A DNA stretch of 64,000 nt from Pseudomonas vancouverensis (GTDB lineage: Bacteria > Pseudomonadota > Gammaproteobacteria > Pseudomonadales > Pseudomonadaceae): positions 124,001 to 188,000 of the forward strand of contig NZ_RRZK01000030.1 of the NCBI RefSeq assembly GCF_004348895.1, in the 5' to 3' direction. Shown one piece after another: positions 16,820-23,818 of the stretch (position 1 is its first letter; each line of letters opens with the position of its first letter). Under the pieces are notes generated by a model, which searched no databases, was not told where the DNA came from, and worked only from the letters and a program-made list of their open reading frames with translations. The position numbers and the translations under genes are program-made.

Positions 16820-17819
16820 CGCGGCGGCTATCCTTGGCGGCTGCATCATCGGCCGCTTTGGTTTCGAAGCGCTCGTAGGCTTCGACAATCCTCTGCACCA
16901 GTGGATGGCGCACGACGTCCTTGGGCTGGAAGTGGGTGAAGCTGATGCCCGGTACGTCCTTGAGCACTTCAATCACGTGATGCAAACCGGACTTGGTACC
17001 ACGCGGCAGGTCGACCTGGGTGATGTCGCCGGTGATGACCGCCGTTGAGCCGAAGCCGATCCGGGTGAGGAACATTTTCATCTGTTCGACCGTGGTGTTC
17101 TGGCTTTCGTCGAGGATGATGAAGCTGTTATTCAGCGTCCGGCCACGCATGTAGGCCAGTGGTGCGACTTCGATGACCTGACGCTCGATCAGCTTGGCCA
17201 CGTATTCGAAGCCGAGCATTTCGTAGAGTGCGTCATAGAGCGGGCGCAGGTACGGGTCGATCTTCTGCGACAGGTCGCCGGGCAGGAAGCCGAGCTTTTC
17301 ACCCGCTTCGACTGCCGGACGAACCAGCAGGATGCGGCGGATCTGCTCGCGCTCCAGGGCATCGACGGCGCAGGCAACGGCCAGGTAAGTCTTGCCGGTA
17401 CCGGCCGGACCGATGCCGAAGTTGATGTCGTTACCGAGGATTTCCTTGACGTAGCGCAGCTGATTCAAGCCGCGCGGGCGAATCATGCCTTTCTTGGTGC
17501 GCAGGGCGACGGAGGCTTCAGCAGGGGAGTGGTTGTCCAGCGCTTCGACGGCCGATTCCTGCAGGAACAGGTGAACCATGTCCGGCGACAGCTCGGTACC
17601 TTTGGTTTCCCGGTACAGGCGGCGCAGGAGGTTTTCCGCGGAGGTGGTGTGTTTGGGCTCGCCGATCAGTTCGAACTGGTTTCCGCGGTTGCGGATCTCG
17701 ATGGTCAGGCGCTGTTCGATCAAGCGCAGGTGCTCGTCGAATTGCCCGCACAGATTGGCGAAGCGGCGAGCTTCAAAAGGCTCGAGGATGAAACGATGTG
17801 GTTCTATGGGTGCGTTCAA
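16812..17819 (-). CDS. ybeZ: PhoH-like ATPase (YbeZ)
   Basis: A 335-residue P-loop ATPase: Walker A GPAGTGKTYLAVAC, Walker B SFIILDESQNTT, then FLTRIGFGSTAVITGD. It works with YbeY in RNA metabolism and probably has helicase-like activity. No ATG is available; a TTG at 17819 gives LNAPIEPHRFILEPFEARRF, where conservation should begin. The 49 codons upstream run into REP sequence and are rejected. The start codon is therefore inferred. It follows miaB across a 207-base gap with a REP pair. Confidence 0.9.
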   Translation of the reverse strand: MNAPIEPHRFILEPFEARRFANLCGQFDEHLRLIEQRLTIEIRNRGNQFELIGEPKHTTSAENLLRRLYRETKGTELSPDMVHLFLQESAVEALDNHSPAEASVALRTKKGMIRPRGLNQLRYVKEILGNDINFGIGPAGTGKTYLAVACAVDALEREQIRRILLVRPAVEAGEKLGFLPGDLSQKIDPYLRPLYDALYEMLGFEYVAKLIERQVIEVAPLAYMRGRTLNNSFIILDESQNTTVEQMKMFLTRIGFGSTAVITGDITQVDLPRGTKSGLHHVIEVLKDVPGISFTHFQPKDVVRHPLVQRIVEAYERFETKAADDAAAKDSRRDA

Positions 17820-17920
17820 GGTCGTATTTAGCCGCCCTGGGGCAATTAAGGTGAAATCAAGGATAACGCCAGTGGCGTGGGTGCGAAAGCTCTTAAATAA
17901 TCCCCAGTCAAACACTGTCT

Positions 17921-18014
17921 CCTGTGGCAGCGAGCTTGCTCGCGATGGCGGCGTGACAGTCAACACATGTATGGAATGTCAGATTGCTATCGCGAGTTGG
18001 CTCGCTCCCACAGG
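17921..18014. repeat. REP pair between miaB and phoH
   Basis: The arms CCTGTGGCAGCGAGCTTGCT and its near inverse ending CTCGCTCCCACAGG enclose about 55 bases. Unusually it lies inside a likely co-directional operon, where it could adjust downstream expression or message stability. Confidence 0.85.
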
Positions 18015-18026
18015 GTTATTCAGTGA

Positions 18027-19355
18027 TTACTGGATCAATGAACCGCGCAGCGAGTGCGGTTGCGCCGCATCGATGTGCACGTCGGCGAACTGGCCGATCA
18101 GGGTTGGATTGTCGCAACGGAAGTTGACGATACGGTTATTCTCGGTCCGGCCTTGCAGTTCGCCCGGGTCTTTTTTCGAGTAATCGGTCACCAGGATGCG
18201 CTGGACCGAACCGACCATTTGTCGGCTGATTTCGAAACCCTGCTGATTCAAGCGATGCTGCAAGGCGTTCAAACGTTCTTTTTTCAGTTCTTCCGGCGTG
18301 TCGTCGGCCAGATCGGCGGCCGGCGTGCCCGGGCGTTGGCTGTAGACGAACGAGTAGGAGAAGTCGAAGCCGACATCGGCAATCAGCTTCATGGTTTGTT
18401 CGAAGTCTTTCTCGGTTTCGCCCGGGAAGCCGACGATGAAGTCCGAACTGATGCAGATGCCTGGCACGGCAGCACGCAGTTTACGCAGCTTGGATTTGTA
18501 CTCCAGCGCCGTGTGATTGCGCTTCATCGCCGCGAGGATGCGGTCCGAACCCGATTGCACCGGCAAATGCAGGTGTTTGACCAGCTCCGGCACTTCGGCA
18601 TGGGCCTGGATCAGACTGTCGGAAAACTCCAGTGGGTGCGAAGTGGTGTAGCGGATGCGGTCGATGCCGTCGACGGCGGCCACGACACGAATCAGCTCCG
18701 CCAGATCCGCCAGGCGCCCGTCATGGGTCGTGCCGCGATAGCCATTGACGTTCTGCCCCAGCAAGGTCACTTCCCGCACGCCGTTTTCGGCCAGGTGGAT
18801 GATCTCGGCGATCACGTCATCGAACGGCCGGCTGACTTCTTCGCCGCGGGTGTAGGGCACCACACAGAAGGTGCAGTACTTGCTGCAGCCTTCCATCACT
18901 GACACGTAGGCGCTTGGGCCATCGATACGTGGCTCGGGCAAATGGTCGAACTTTTCGATCTCGGGGAACGAGACGTCGACCTGCGGCAACTTGCTGCTGC
19001 GGGCGGCGTCGATCATTTCCGGCAAACGGTGCAGGGTCTGCGGGCCGAAGACCACGTCCACGTACGGGGCGCGATCACGGATGGCTGCGCCTTCCTGGCT
19101 GGCCACGCAACCGCCAACGGCAATCACCATGTCCGGGTTGGCCAGTTTCAGTTCGCGCCAGCGACCGAGCTGGGAATACACGCGATCCTGTGCGCGCTCG
19201 CGGATCGAGCAGGTGTTGAGCAGGATCACGTCAGCGTCTTCGGCACGGGCGGTCACTTCCAGGGCCTGGTGTTCGCCCAGCAGATCGACCATGCGCGAGC
19301 TGTCGTACTCGTTCATCTGGCAACCGTGGGTTTCGATGTAAAGCTTCTTGGCCAT
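18027..19355 (-). CDS. miaB: tRNA-2-methylthio-N6-dimethylallyladenosine synthase
   Basis: A 442-residue radical-SAM methylthiotransferase acting on i6A37 of tRNA. The N-terminal UPF0004 domain has IETHGCQMNEYDS and two further cysteines; the radical-SAM motif is CSKYCTFC within MEGCSKYCTFCVVPYTRG; the C-terminal TRAM domain ends near GQFADVHIDAAQPHSLRG. The ATG at 19355 (MAKKLYIETHG) is chosen over an upstream extension of 16 codons. Confidence 0.96.
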   Translation of the reverse strand: MAKKLYIETHGCQMNEYDSSRMVDLLGEHQALEVTARAEDADVILLNTCSIRERAQDRVYSQLGRWRELKLANPDMVIAVGGCVASQEGAAIRDRAPYVDVVFGPQTLHRLPEMIDAARSSKLPQVDVSFPEIEKFDHLPEPRIDGPSAYVSVMEGCSKYCTFCVVPYTRGEEVSRPFDDVIAEIIHLAENGVREVTLLGQNVNGYRGTTHDGRLADLAELIRVVAAVDGIDRIRYTTSHPLEFSDSLIQAHAEVPELVKHLHLPVQSGSDRILAAMKRNHTALEYKSKLRKLRAAVPGICISSDFIVGFPGETEKDFEQTMKLIADVGFDFSYSFVYSQRPGTPAADLADDTPEELKKERLNALQHRLNQQGFEISRQMVGSVQRILVTDYSKKDPGELQGRTENNRIVNFRCDNPTLIGQFADVHIDAAQPHSLRGSLIQ

Positions 19356-19389
19356 GGAAAGATTCATCACCTGATTCAAAGAACCGCGC

Positions 19390-19395
19390 ATTATA
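19390..19395 (-). promoter_or_regulatory. Possible -10 element of the miaB promoter
   Basis: The minus strand reads TATAAT, 35 bases before the miaB ATG. The -35 position at 17-bp spacing (TAGGAA) is weak, so this is tentative. Confidence 0.4.
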
Positions 19396-19488
19396 GGGAA
19401 CATGTCCCGCGCTTCCTACCGCTGTGCGTCCGGTGGCTATGGTATAGTTCGCGCCCTCATTTTTACCCCGATGTGTCACTCGCCCACC

Positions 19489-19818
19489 ATGACCAAACGT
19501 GAAGCTCCAATCTACAAGGTGATTTTCCTCAACCAGGGCCAGGTGTTCGAAATGTACGCCAAGCAGATCTATCAAAGTGATCTGTGGGGCTTTCTGGAAG
19601 TGGAAGAGTTCGTCTTTGGCGAGCGCACGCAAGTGGTCGTCGACCCGAGCGAAGAAAAGCTCAAGGCACAGTTCGAAGGCGTGGTGCGCAGCTTTGTGCC
19701 GATGCACTCGATCGTGCGCATCGATGAGGTCGAGCGTCTGGGCACCCCGAAAATCAGCGAAGCCCGCGGCGCGGTCGGCAATGTGATGCCGTTCCCGATG
19801 CCGATGCCTGAGAAGTAA
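19489..19818 (+). CDS. DUF1820 family protein
   Basis: A 109-residue cytosolic protein, MTKREAPIYKVIFLNQGQVFEMYAKQIYQSDLWGFLEVE..., matching the DUF1820 family common next to miaB in Pseudomonas. Its function is unknown. A mainly beta N-terminal half precedes a Pro/Met-rich tail (NVMPFPMPMPEK). The ATG at 19489 is the conserved start; earlier ATGs in frame fall in the promoter region shared with miaB. Confidence 0.88.
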   Translation: MTKREAPIYKVIFLNQGQVFEMYAKQIYQSDLWGFLEVEEFVFGERTQVVVDPSEEKLKAQFEGVVRSFVPMHSIVRIDEVERLGTPKISEARGAVGNVMPFPMPMPEK

Positions 19819-19836
19819 GCCGCAAGAACGAGTGGC

Positions 19837-19933
19837 CCCCATCGTCGGAACGCCGCCCGGAGCAAGCTCGCTCCCACATGGGACTTGTGCGAGGCGCGGG
19901 TCACCCGTGGGAGCGAGCTTGCTCGCGATGGGG
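19837..19933. repeat. REP pair, chimeric type with TCGTCGGAACGCC core
   Basis: The left arm is CATCGTCGGAACGCCGCCCG followed by GAGCAAGCTCGCTCCCACA; the right arm is GTGGGAGCGAGCTTGCTCGC. It lies between convergent genes. The left arm shares the second conserved core seen at 40.9, 48.1, 52.1 and 55.5 kb. Confidence 0.85.
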
Positions 19934-19954
19934 CCAGTCAGAGCAAAGCGGGAA

Positions 19955-20509
19955 TCAGGGAAGCGGCGAGAACGGCGTGCGCCCATCGGCGCTCTGCAAT
20001 TCCATCAAATATTTACGGAATATTTGCCCCAGCACCTGGGTGGCCACTTCCAGTTCTTCGCGCGGCATTTTTTCGGTGACTTCATCGGCGGTGTCCAGCG
20101 CATCTTCGGCGCCGTTGACCGCGGCCATTTTCAGCAGGATGTAAGCCTGGACGTTGTTGGCCGGTACGCCTTCGCCGTGGAAGAACATGGTACCGAGCTT
20201 GAATTGCGCCTGGGCATGGCCTTGCAGCGAGGCCTTTTCGAAATAGCTCAGGGCTTGATTGAGGTCGCGTGGCGCGCTTTTGCCTTCGTAGTAGAACTCA
20301 CCCAACTCGTATTGTGCCTGCGGGTCCCCTTCGTCCGACGCTTTCTGGCAGGCGGCGAGCGACTGTGCCAGGTCTTGCGACTGGGTATTGAGGGTGCAGC
20401 GACCCATCGCTGGGATCAACAACGAGTTGCCGCCTGCTTGTGCGAGCGCGAGCAGGGGCTGAAGGAGCAACAGGCAGCCCAGTGAAAGGGCGCGGCCGGT
20501 GCGGTTCAT
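19955..20509 (-). CDS. Secreted Sel1-like repeat (SLR) protein
   Basis: A 184-residue protein with a signal peptide (MNRTGRALSLGCLLLLQPLLALAQA). Sel1-type helical repeats follow (about 68-160), e.g. GDPQAQYELGEFYYEG, LNQALSYFEKASLQGHAQAQFKLGTMFFHGEG. Such solenoids bind proteins in the periplasm; the partner is unknown. An ATG at 20509 is chosen because the signal peptide begins there. It sits alone between DUF1820 and hemL. Confidence 0.88.
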   Translation of the reverse strand: MNRTGRALSLGCLLLLQPLLALAQAGGNSLLIPAMGRCTLNTQSQDLAQSLAACQKASDEGDPQAQYELGEFYYEGKSAPRDLNQALSYFEKASLQGHAQAQFKLGTMFFHGEGVPANNVQAYILLKMAAVNGAEDALDTADEVTEKMPREELEVATQVLGQIFRKYLMELQSADGRTPFSPLP

Positions 20510-20567
20510 GAGAATCGACTTACCTCTGAAGGGCGCGCGGACCCATCGAGGGATCCAATAAGCGCGC

Positions 20568-20597
20568 ATTATGAAATAAGCAGGGCCAACCTTACAA
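20568..20597 (-). promoter_or_regulatory. Candidate promoter of the Sel1-repeat gene
   Basis: On the minus strand a -35-like TTGTAA (20597-20592) and a -10-like CATAAT (20573-20568) are separated by 18 bases, about 60 bases before the ATG. Confidence 0.45.
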
Positions 20598-20691
20598 AGT
20601 CTTTACTCGTTTTTCTGCTGCATGGGAAACATATCGCCCACTTTGCTGGGGATTATTGGCAGATGAGCAGGAAAAATCGCGGGAATGTAGG

Positions 20692-20724
20692 TAAAAGCTG
20701 ACGTCGGCAATGGCCAACGTCAGC
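20692..20724 (-). terminator. Terminator of the thiD-thiE-hemL operon
   Basis: On the minus strand GCTGACGTTGGC pairs with GCCGACGTCAGC around a 4-base loop, followed by TTTTAC, 11 bases after the hemL stop. Confidence 0.85.
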
Positions 20725-20734
20725 GGATGTCGCA

Positions 20735-22018
20735 TTACTTCAAGGCAGCGAAGGCGCGCTCGGCAGCGTCCAGGGTCAGCTTCAGCTCTGTTTCGCCGTG
20801 GGCGATCGAGGTGAAACCGGCTTCGAAGGCGCTCGGTGCCAGGTACACGCCGCCTTCCAGCATCAAGTGGAAGAAGCGGCCGAACAGGGCGGCATCGCTG
20901 GCCATGACGTCATCAAAGGTAACAATGTCGTCGGCGCCGCTGAAGTACAGACCGAACATGCCGCCCGCCTGGGTGGTCACGAAGGGAATGCCCGCCGCAT
21001 CGGCGCGCTGTTGCAAACCATCGAGCAGGCGCGTGGTGTAGTCGGTCAGCTCGGCGTGGAAACCCGGACGGCTGATCAGGCGCAGAGTGGTCAGGCCGGC
21101 CGCCATCGCCAACGGGTTACCCGACAGGGTGCCCGCTTGGTAAACCGGGCCCAGCGGTGCGATGCGCGACATGATTTCACGCTTGCCGCCGAAGCAGCCG
21201 ACCGGCATGCCGCCACCGATGATCTTGCCGAAGGTGGTCAGGTCCGGCGTGACGCCGTAGTGCGCCTGGGCGCCGCCGAGGGCAACGCGGAAACCGGTCA
21301 TTACTTCGTCGAAAATCAACACCACGCCGTGCTTGTCGCACAGCGTGCGCAAGCCTTCGAGGAAGCCCGGTGCCGGCGGTACGCAGTTCATGTTGCCGGC
21401 CACGGGCTCGACGATGATGCAGGCCACGTCCTGGCCGACTTCAGCGAGCATTTTTTCGACCGCATCAATGTCGTTGAATGGCAGGGTCAGGGTGTGTTTG
21501 GCGAATGCCGCCGGCACGCCGGCCGAGCTTGGTACGCCCTGGGTCAGGGCGCCGGAGCCGGCCTTGACCAGCAAGCTGTCGGAGTGACCGTGGTAGCAGC
21601 CTTCGAACTTGATGATGCTGTCACGACCGGTGAAACCACGGGCCAGGCGGATTGCGCTCATGGTCGCTTCGGTGCCGGAGCTGACCATGCGTACCATTTC
21701 CATCGACGGCACCAGGGAGCAGACCAGGTCGGCCATCTGGGTTTCAATCTCGGTCGGCGCGCCGTAGGACAGGCCGTGTTCCAGCTGCTTACGCACGGCG
21801 TCGAGCACGTCCGGGTGGCTGTGGCCGAGGATCATCGGGCCCCAGGAGCCGACGTAGTCCACATAACGCTTGTTGTCTTCGTCGGTGACGTAGGCACCTT
21901 CGGCGTGTTTGAAGAACAGCGGCGTGCCGCCGACGCTCTTGAACGCACGAACGGGCGAGTTCACGCCACCGGGAATGTGTTTCTGGGCATTGGCAAACAG
22001 CGTTTCGGAACGAGACAT
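20735..22018 (-). CDS. hemL: Glutamate-1-semialdehyde 2,1-aminomutase
   Basis: A 427-residue PLP enzyme that makes 5-aminolevulinate, the first haem precursor in the C5 pathway. The PLP lysine lies in LTTFGKIIGGGMPVGCFGG; the substrate and cofactor sites SSGTEATMSAIRLAR and LIFDEVMTGFR are present. It begins 32 bases after thiE on the same strand. Confidence 0.97.
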   Translation of the reverse strand: MSRSETLFANAQKHIPGGVNSPVRAFKSVGGTPLFFKHAEGAYVTDEDNKRYVDYVGSWGPMILGHSHPDVLDAVRKQLEHGLSYGAPTEIETQMADLVCSLVPSMEMVRMVSSGTEATMSAIRLARGFTGRDSIIKFEGCYHGHSDSLLVKAGSGALTQGVPSSAGVPAAFAKHTLTLPFNDIDAVEKMLAEVGQDVACIIVEPVAGNMNCVPPAPGFLEGLRTLCDKHGVVLIFDEVMTGFRVALGGAQAHYGVTPDLTTFGKIIGGGMPVGCFGGKREIMSRIAPLGPVYQAGTLSGNPLAMAAGLTTLRLISRPGFHAELTDYTTRLLDGLQQRADAAGIPFVTTQAGGMFGLYFSGADDIVTFDDVMASDAALFGRFFHLMLEGGVYLAPSAFEAGFTSIAHGETELKLTLDAAERAFAALK

Positions 22019-22050
22019 GATCGGGCTCTCAAATCGGATTTTTTTAAGAC

Positions 22051-22674
22051 TTAAACAGAAAACAGTTCGTTGAAGGCGCGGGCGCGACGGGTGACTTCCG
22101 CGGTGCTCTGTGCGCCGAACAGGCCATGCACCACGGCCAGCAGGTCGACACCATGGGCAATCAAGGGTGCGGCGTTGTCCAGGGTAATGCCGCCGATCGC
22201 ACAGATCGGCAGGTGCAAGGTGCGGCGGGCCTGGTCGAGCAGATCAAGGCTGCAGGTTGGCGCGCCGGGCTTGGTGTTCGAATTGAAGAAACGTCCGAAG
22301 GCGACATAGCTGGCGCCTTCTTTGGTGGCTTGTTCGGCCAGTTCGAGCTGCGCGTGGCAGGTCGAGCCGATAATGGCCTTGGGGCCGAGCAGGGCACGAG
22401 TCGGCGACAGGGGGCCGTCAGTCTGCCCCAGGTGCACGCCGACATTCAGGCGTGCAGCCAACTCGGCATCGTCGTTGATGATCAGTTGTGTCTTGTAGCG
22501 TGCACACAGCTCGCGCAGGGCCTCGGCCTCACGCAGGCGGCGGGCATCGTCGCCGCTCTTGTCACGGTATTGCAGCAGGGTGACGCCGCCCTCGAGCGCC
22601 GCCTCCACGTATTCAAGCAATTTACCGTCCAGCAAATGGCTGTCGGTAATGGCGTACAGGCCACGTAGTTTCAT
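22051..22674 (-). CDS. thiE: Thiamine-phosphate synthase
   Basis: A 207-residue TIM-barrel enzyme that joins HMP-PP and thiazole-phosphate to give thiamine monophosphate. Motifs are ALEGGVTLLQYRDKSGD, LIINDDAELAARLNVGVHLGQTD, STCHAQLELAEQA and ICAIGGITLDNAAPLIAHGVD. The ATG at 22674 is preferred over the adjoining TTG. It lies between thiD and hemL. Confidence 0.96.
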   Translation of the reverse strand: MKLRGLYAITDSHLLDGKLLEYVEAALEGGVTLLQYRDKSGDDARRLREAEALRELCARYKTQLIINDDAELAARLNVGVHLGQTDGPLSPTRALLGPKAIIGSTCHAQLELAEQATKEGASYVAFGRFFNSNTKPGAPTCSLDLLDQARRTLHLPICAIGGITLDNAAPLIAHGVDLLAVVHGLFGAQSTAEVTRRARAFNELFSV

Positions 22675-22706
22675 CAAGCAAGCCTCACCGCACGACGATT
22701 GAAAAA

Positions 22707-23504
22707 TTACGAACAGAAATCCAGCGGCAGGCGGCGCGGGACGAACTGACCTTTACCCAGCTGCTCGGCATCGCGCAGGGTGCGCCACGTGTAGTTAAGC
22801 GCGGTCTGTACGGCGCTGGCGAGGTTTTCGCCCTGGGCCAGACGACCGGCCAGTGCGCTGGCCAGGGTGCAACCCGAACCGTGGTAACTGCCGGGCAGAC
22901 GCTGGCAGGTGTAGGTTTCGCGCAGACCGTCACGGCTGTACAGGCGATTGTGGATTTCGGTTTCGTCGCCATGGCCGCCGGTGATCAGCAGGTGTTTGAC
23001 GAATGGCAGGAGTTTTTCGGCGCACTGGTCCGCGGTGCCTTCGGGCAGTTCGGCAAGGATGCGGGCTTCGGGAAGGTTAGGGGTCGCAATGATCGATAGG
23101 GGCAGCAGGCGTTCGCGCATGGCGTAGCCGACTTCGTCCTTGCCCAGTCGGCCACCGCCGCCGGCGCGCAGCACCGGGTCGCAGACCACTGGCAGGTGCG
23201 GGTGCGCCGAAAGCAGTTCGACAACCGTGTCGACCATTTCCAGCGAACCGAGCATGCCCAGTTTGACGGCAGCGACTTCGGAGTCATTGAGCACGGCATT
23301 GGCCTGAGCCAGTACCCACTCACGATCGAGGACGCGGAAGTCCGTGACGTTGACAGTGTCTTGCACGGTCAGGGCGGTGACGGCCGGAGCCGCATGGCAA
23401 CCCTGAGCGAGCAGGGCTTCGATATCTGCCTGCAGGCCGGCGCCACCACTTGGGTCGTGGCCGGAGAGACAGAGGACAACGGGGCGAGAGCTGTAGATAT
23501 TCAT
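22707..23504 (-). CDS. thiD: Hydroxymethylpyrimidine/phosphomethylpyrimidine kinase
   Basis: A 265-residue ribokinase-fold enzyme that phosphorylates HMP twice to HMP-PP for ThiE. VVLCLSGHDPSGGAGLQADIEAL at the start and LPGSYHGSGCTLASALAG at the ATP and anion-hole site near the end are diagnostic. The ATG at 23504 (MNIYSSRPVV) is preferred over a start 21 bases upstream. First gene of thiD-thiE-hemL. I see no TPP riboswitch upstream. Confidence 0.95.
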   Translation of the reverse strand: MNIYSSRPVVLCLSGHDPSGGAGLQADIEALLAQGCHAAPAVTALTVQDTVNVTDFRVLDREWVLAQANAVLNDSEVAAVKLGMLGSLEMVDTVVELLSAHPHLPVVCDPVLRAGGGGRLGKDEVGYAMRERLLPLSIIATPNLPEARILAELPEGTADQCAEKLLPFVKHLLITGGHGDETEIHNRLYSRDGLRETYTCQRLPGSYHGSGCTLASALAGRLAQGENLASAVQTALNYTWRTLRDAEQLGKGQFVPRRLPLDFCS

Positions 23505-23818
23505 GGTGCGCGAGCTTACCACCAAACATCGATTTCGGGTGTCGACCGATCAGTCAGGAAGGGCGTCAGGGGGTGATGAAAGGCAGGGCGCACGCGGGTA
23601 TTTTCCAAGCGGCCGAGAGCCGACGGCTCTAGATCAATGCGCTCCGCTGAAACGCCCGTTCTAGAGCCTTTACTTGAAAGATTTCAATGGTGTTCAATGG
23701 CCATCAACGGCTATGCTAGAGTGGATCCAAACCAATAACAGGTGATACCGGTTTTACGTCTGCTCAAAAGGAATGGGGGGCTTCCTGACGGAACCGGACA
23801 GGCCACGCTGGGGCTTCA
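23505..23818. other. Intergenic region between divergent thiD and ladS
   Basis: This 314-base stretch holds no gene I can support. It must hold both promoters. It contains competing inverted repeats at 23616-23668 and, nearer ladS, two direct repeats TTCAATGG (23683-23690 and 23693-23700) that with CCATCAA form an imperfect palindrome. A TATGCT at 23712-23717 could be a -10 for ladS, but no clear -35 was found. Confidence 0.6.
23616..23668. other. Mutually exclusive hairpins upstream of thiD/ladS
   Basis: AGAGCC (23616-23621) can pair with GGCTCT (23625-23630), and the same GGCTCTAG (23625-23632) can instead pair with CTAGAGCC (23661-23668). Either strand could form them. Confidence 0.55.

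Noticed and set aside
17820..17966. 49-codon N-terminal extension of PhoH
   Set aside because: It encodes low-quality sequence into the REP region; family homology begins at the TTG (17819).
23505..23818. TPP riboswitch upstream of thiD
   Set aside because: Neither strand shows the CUGAGA and ACCUGAUCUGG consensus; only simple inverted repeats are present.
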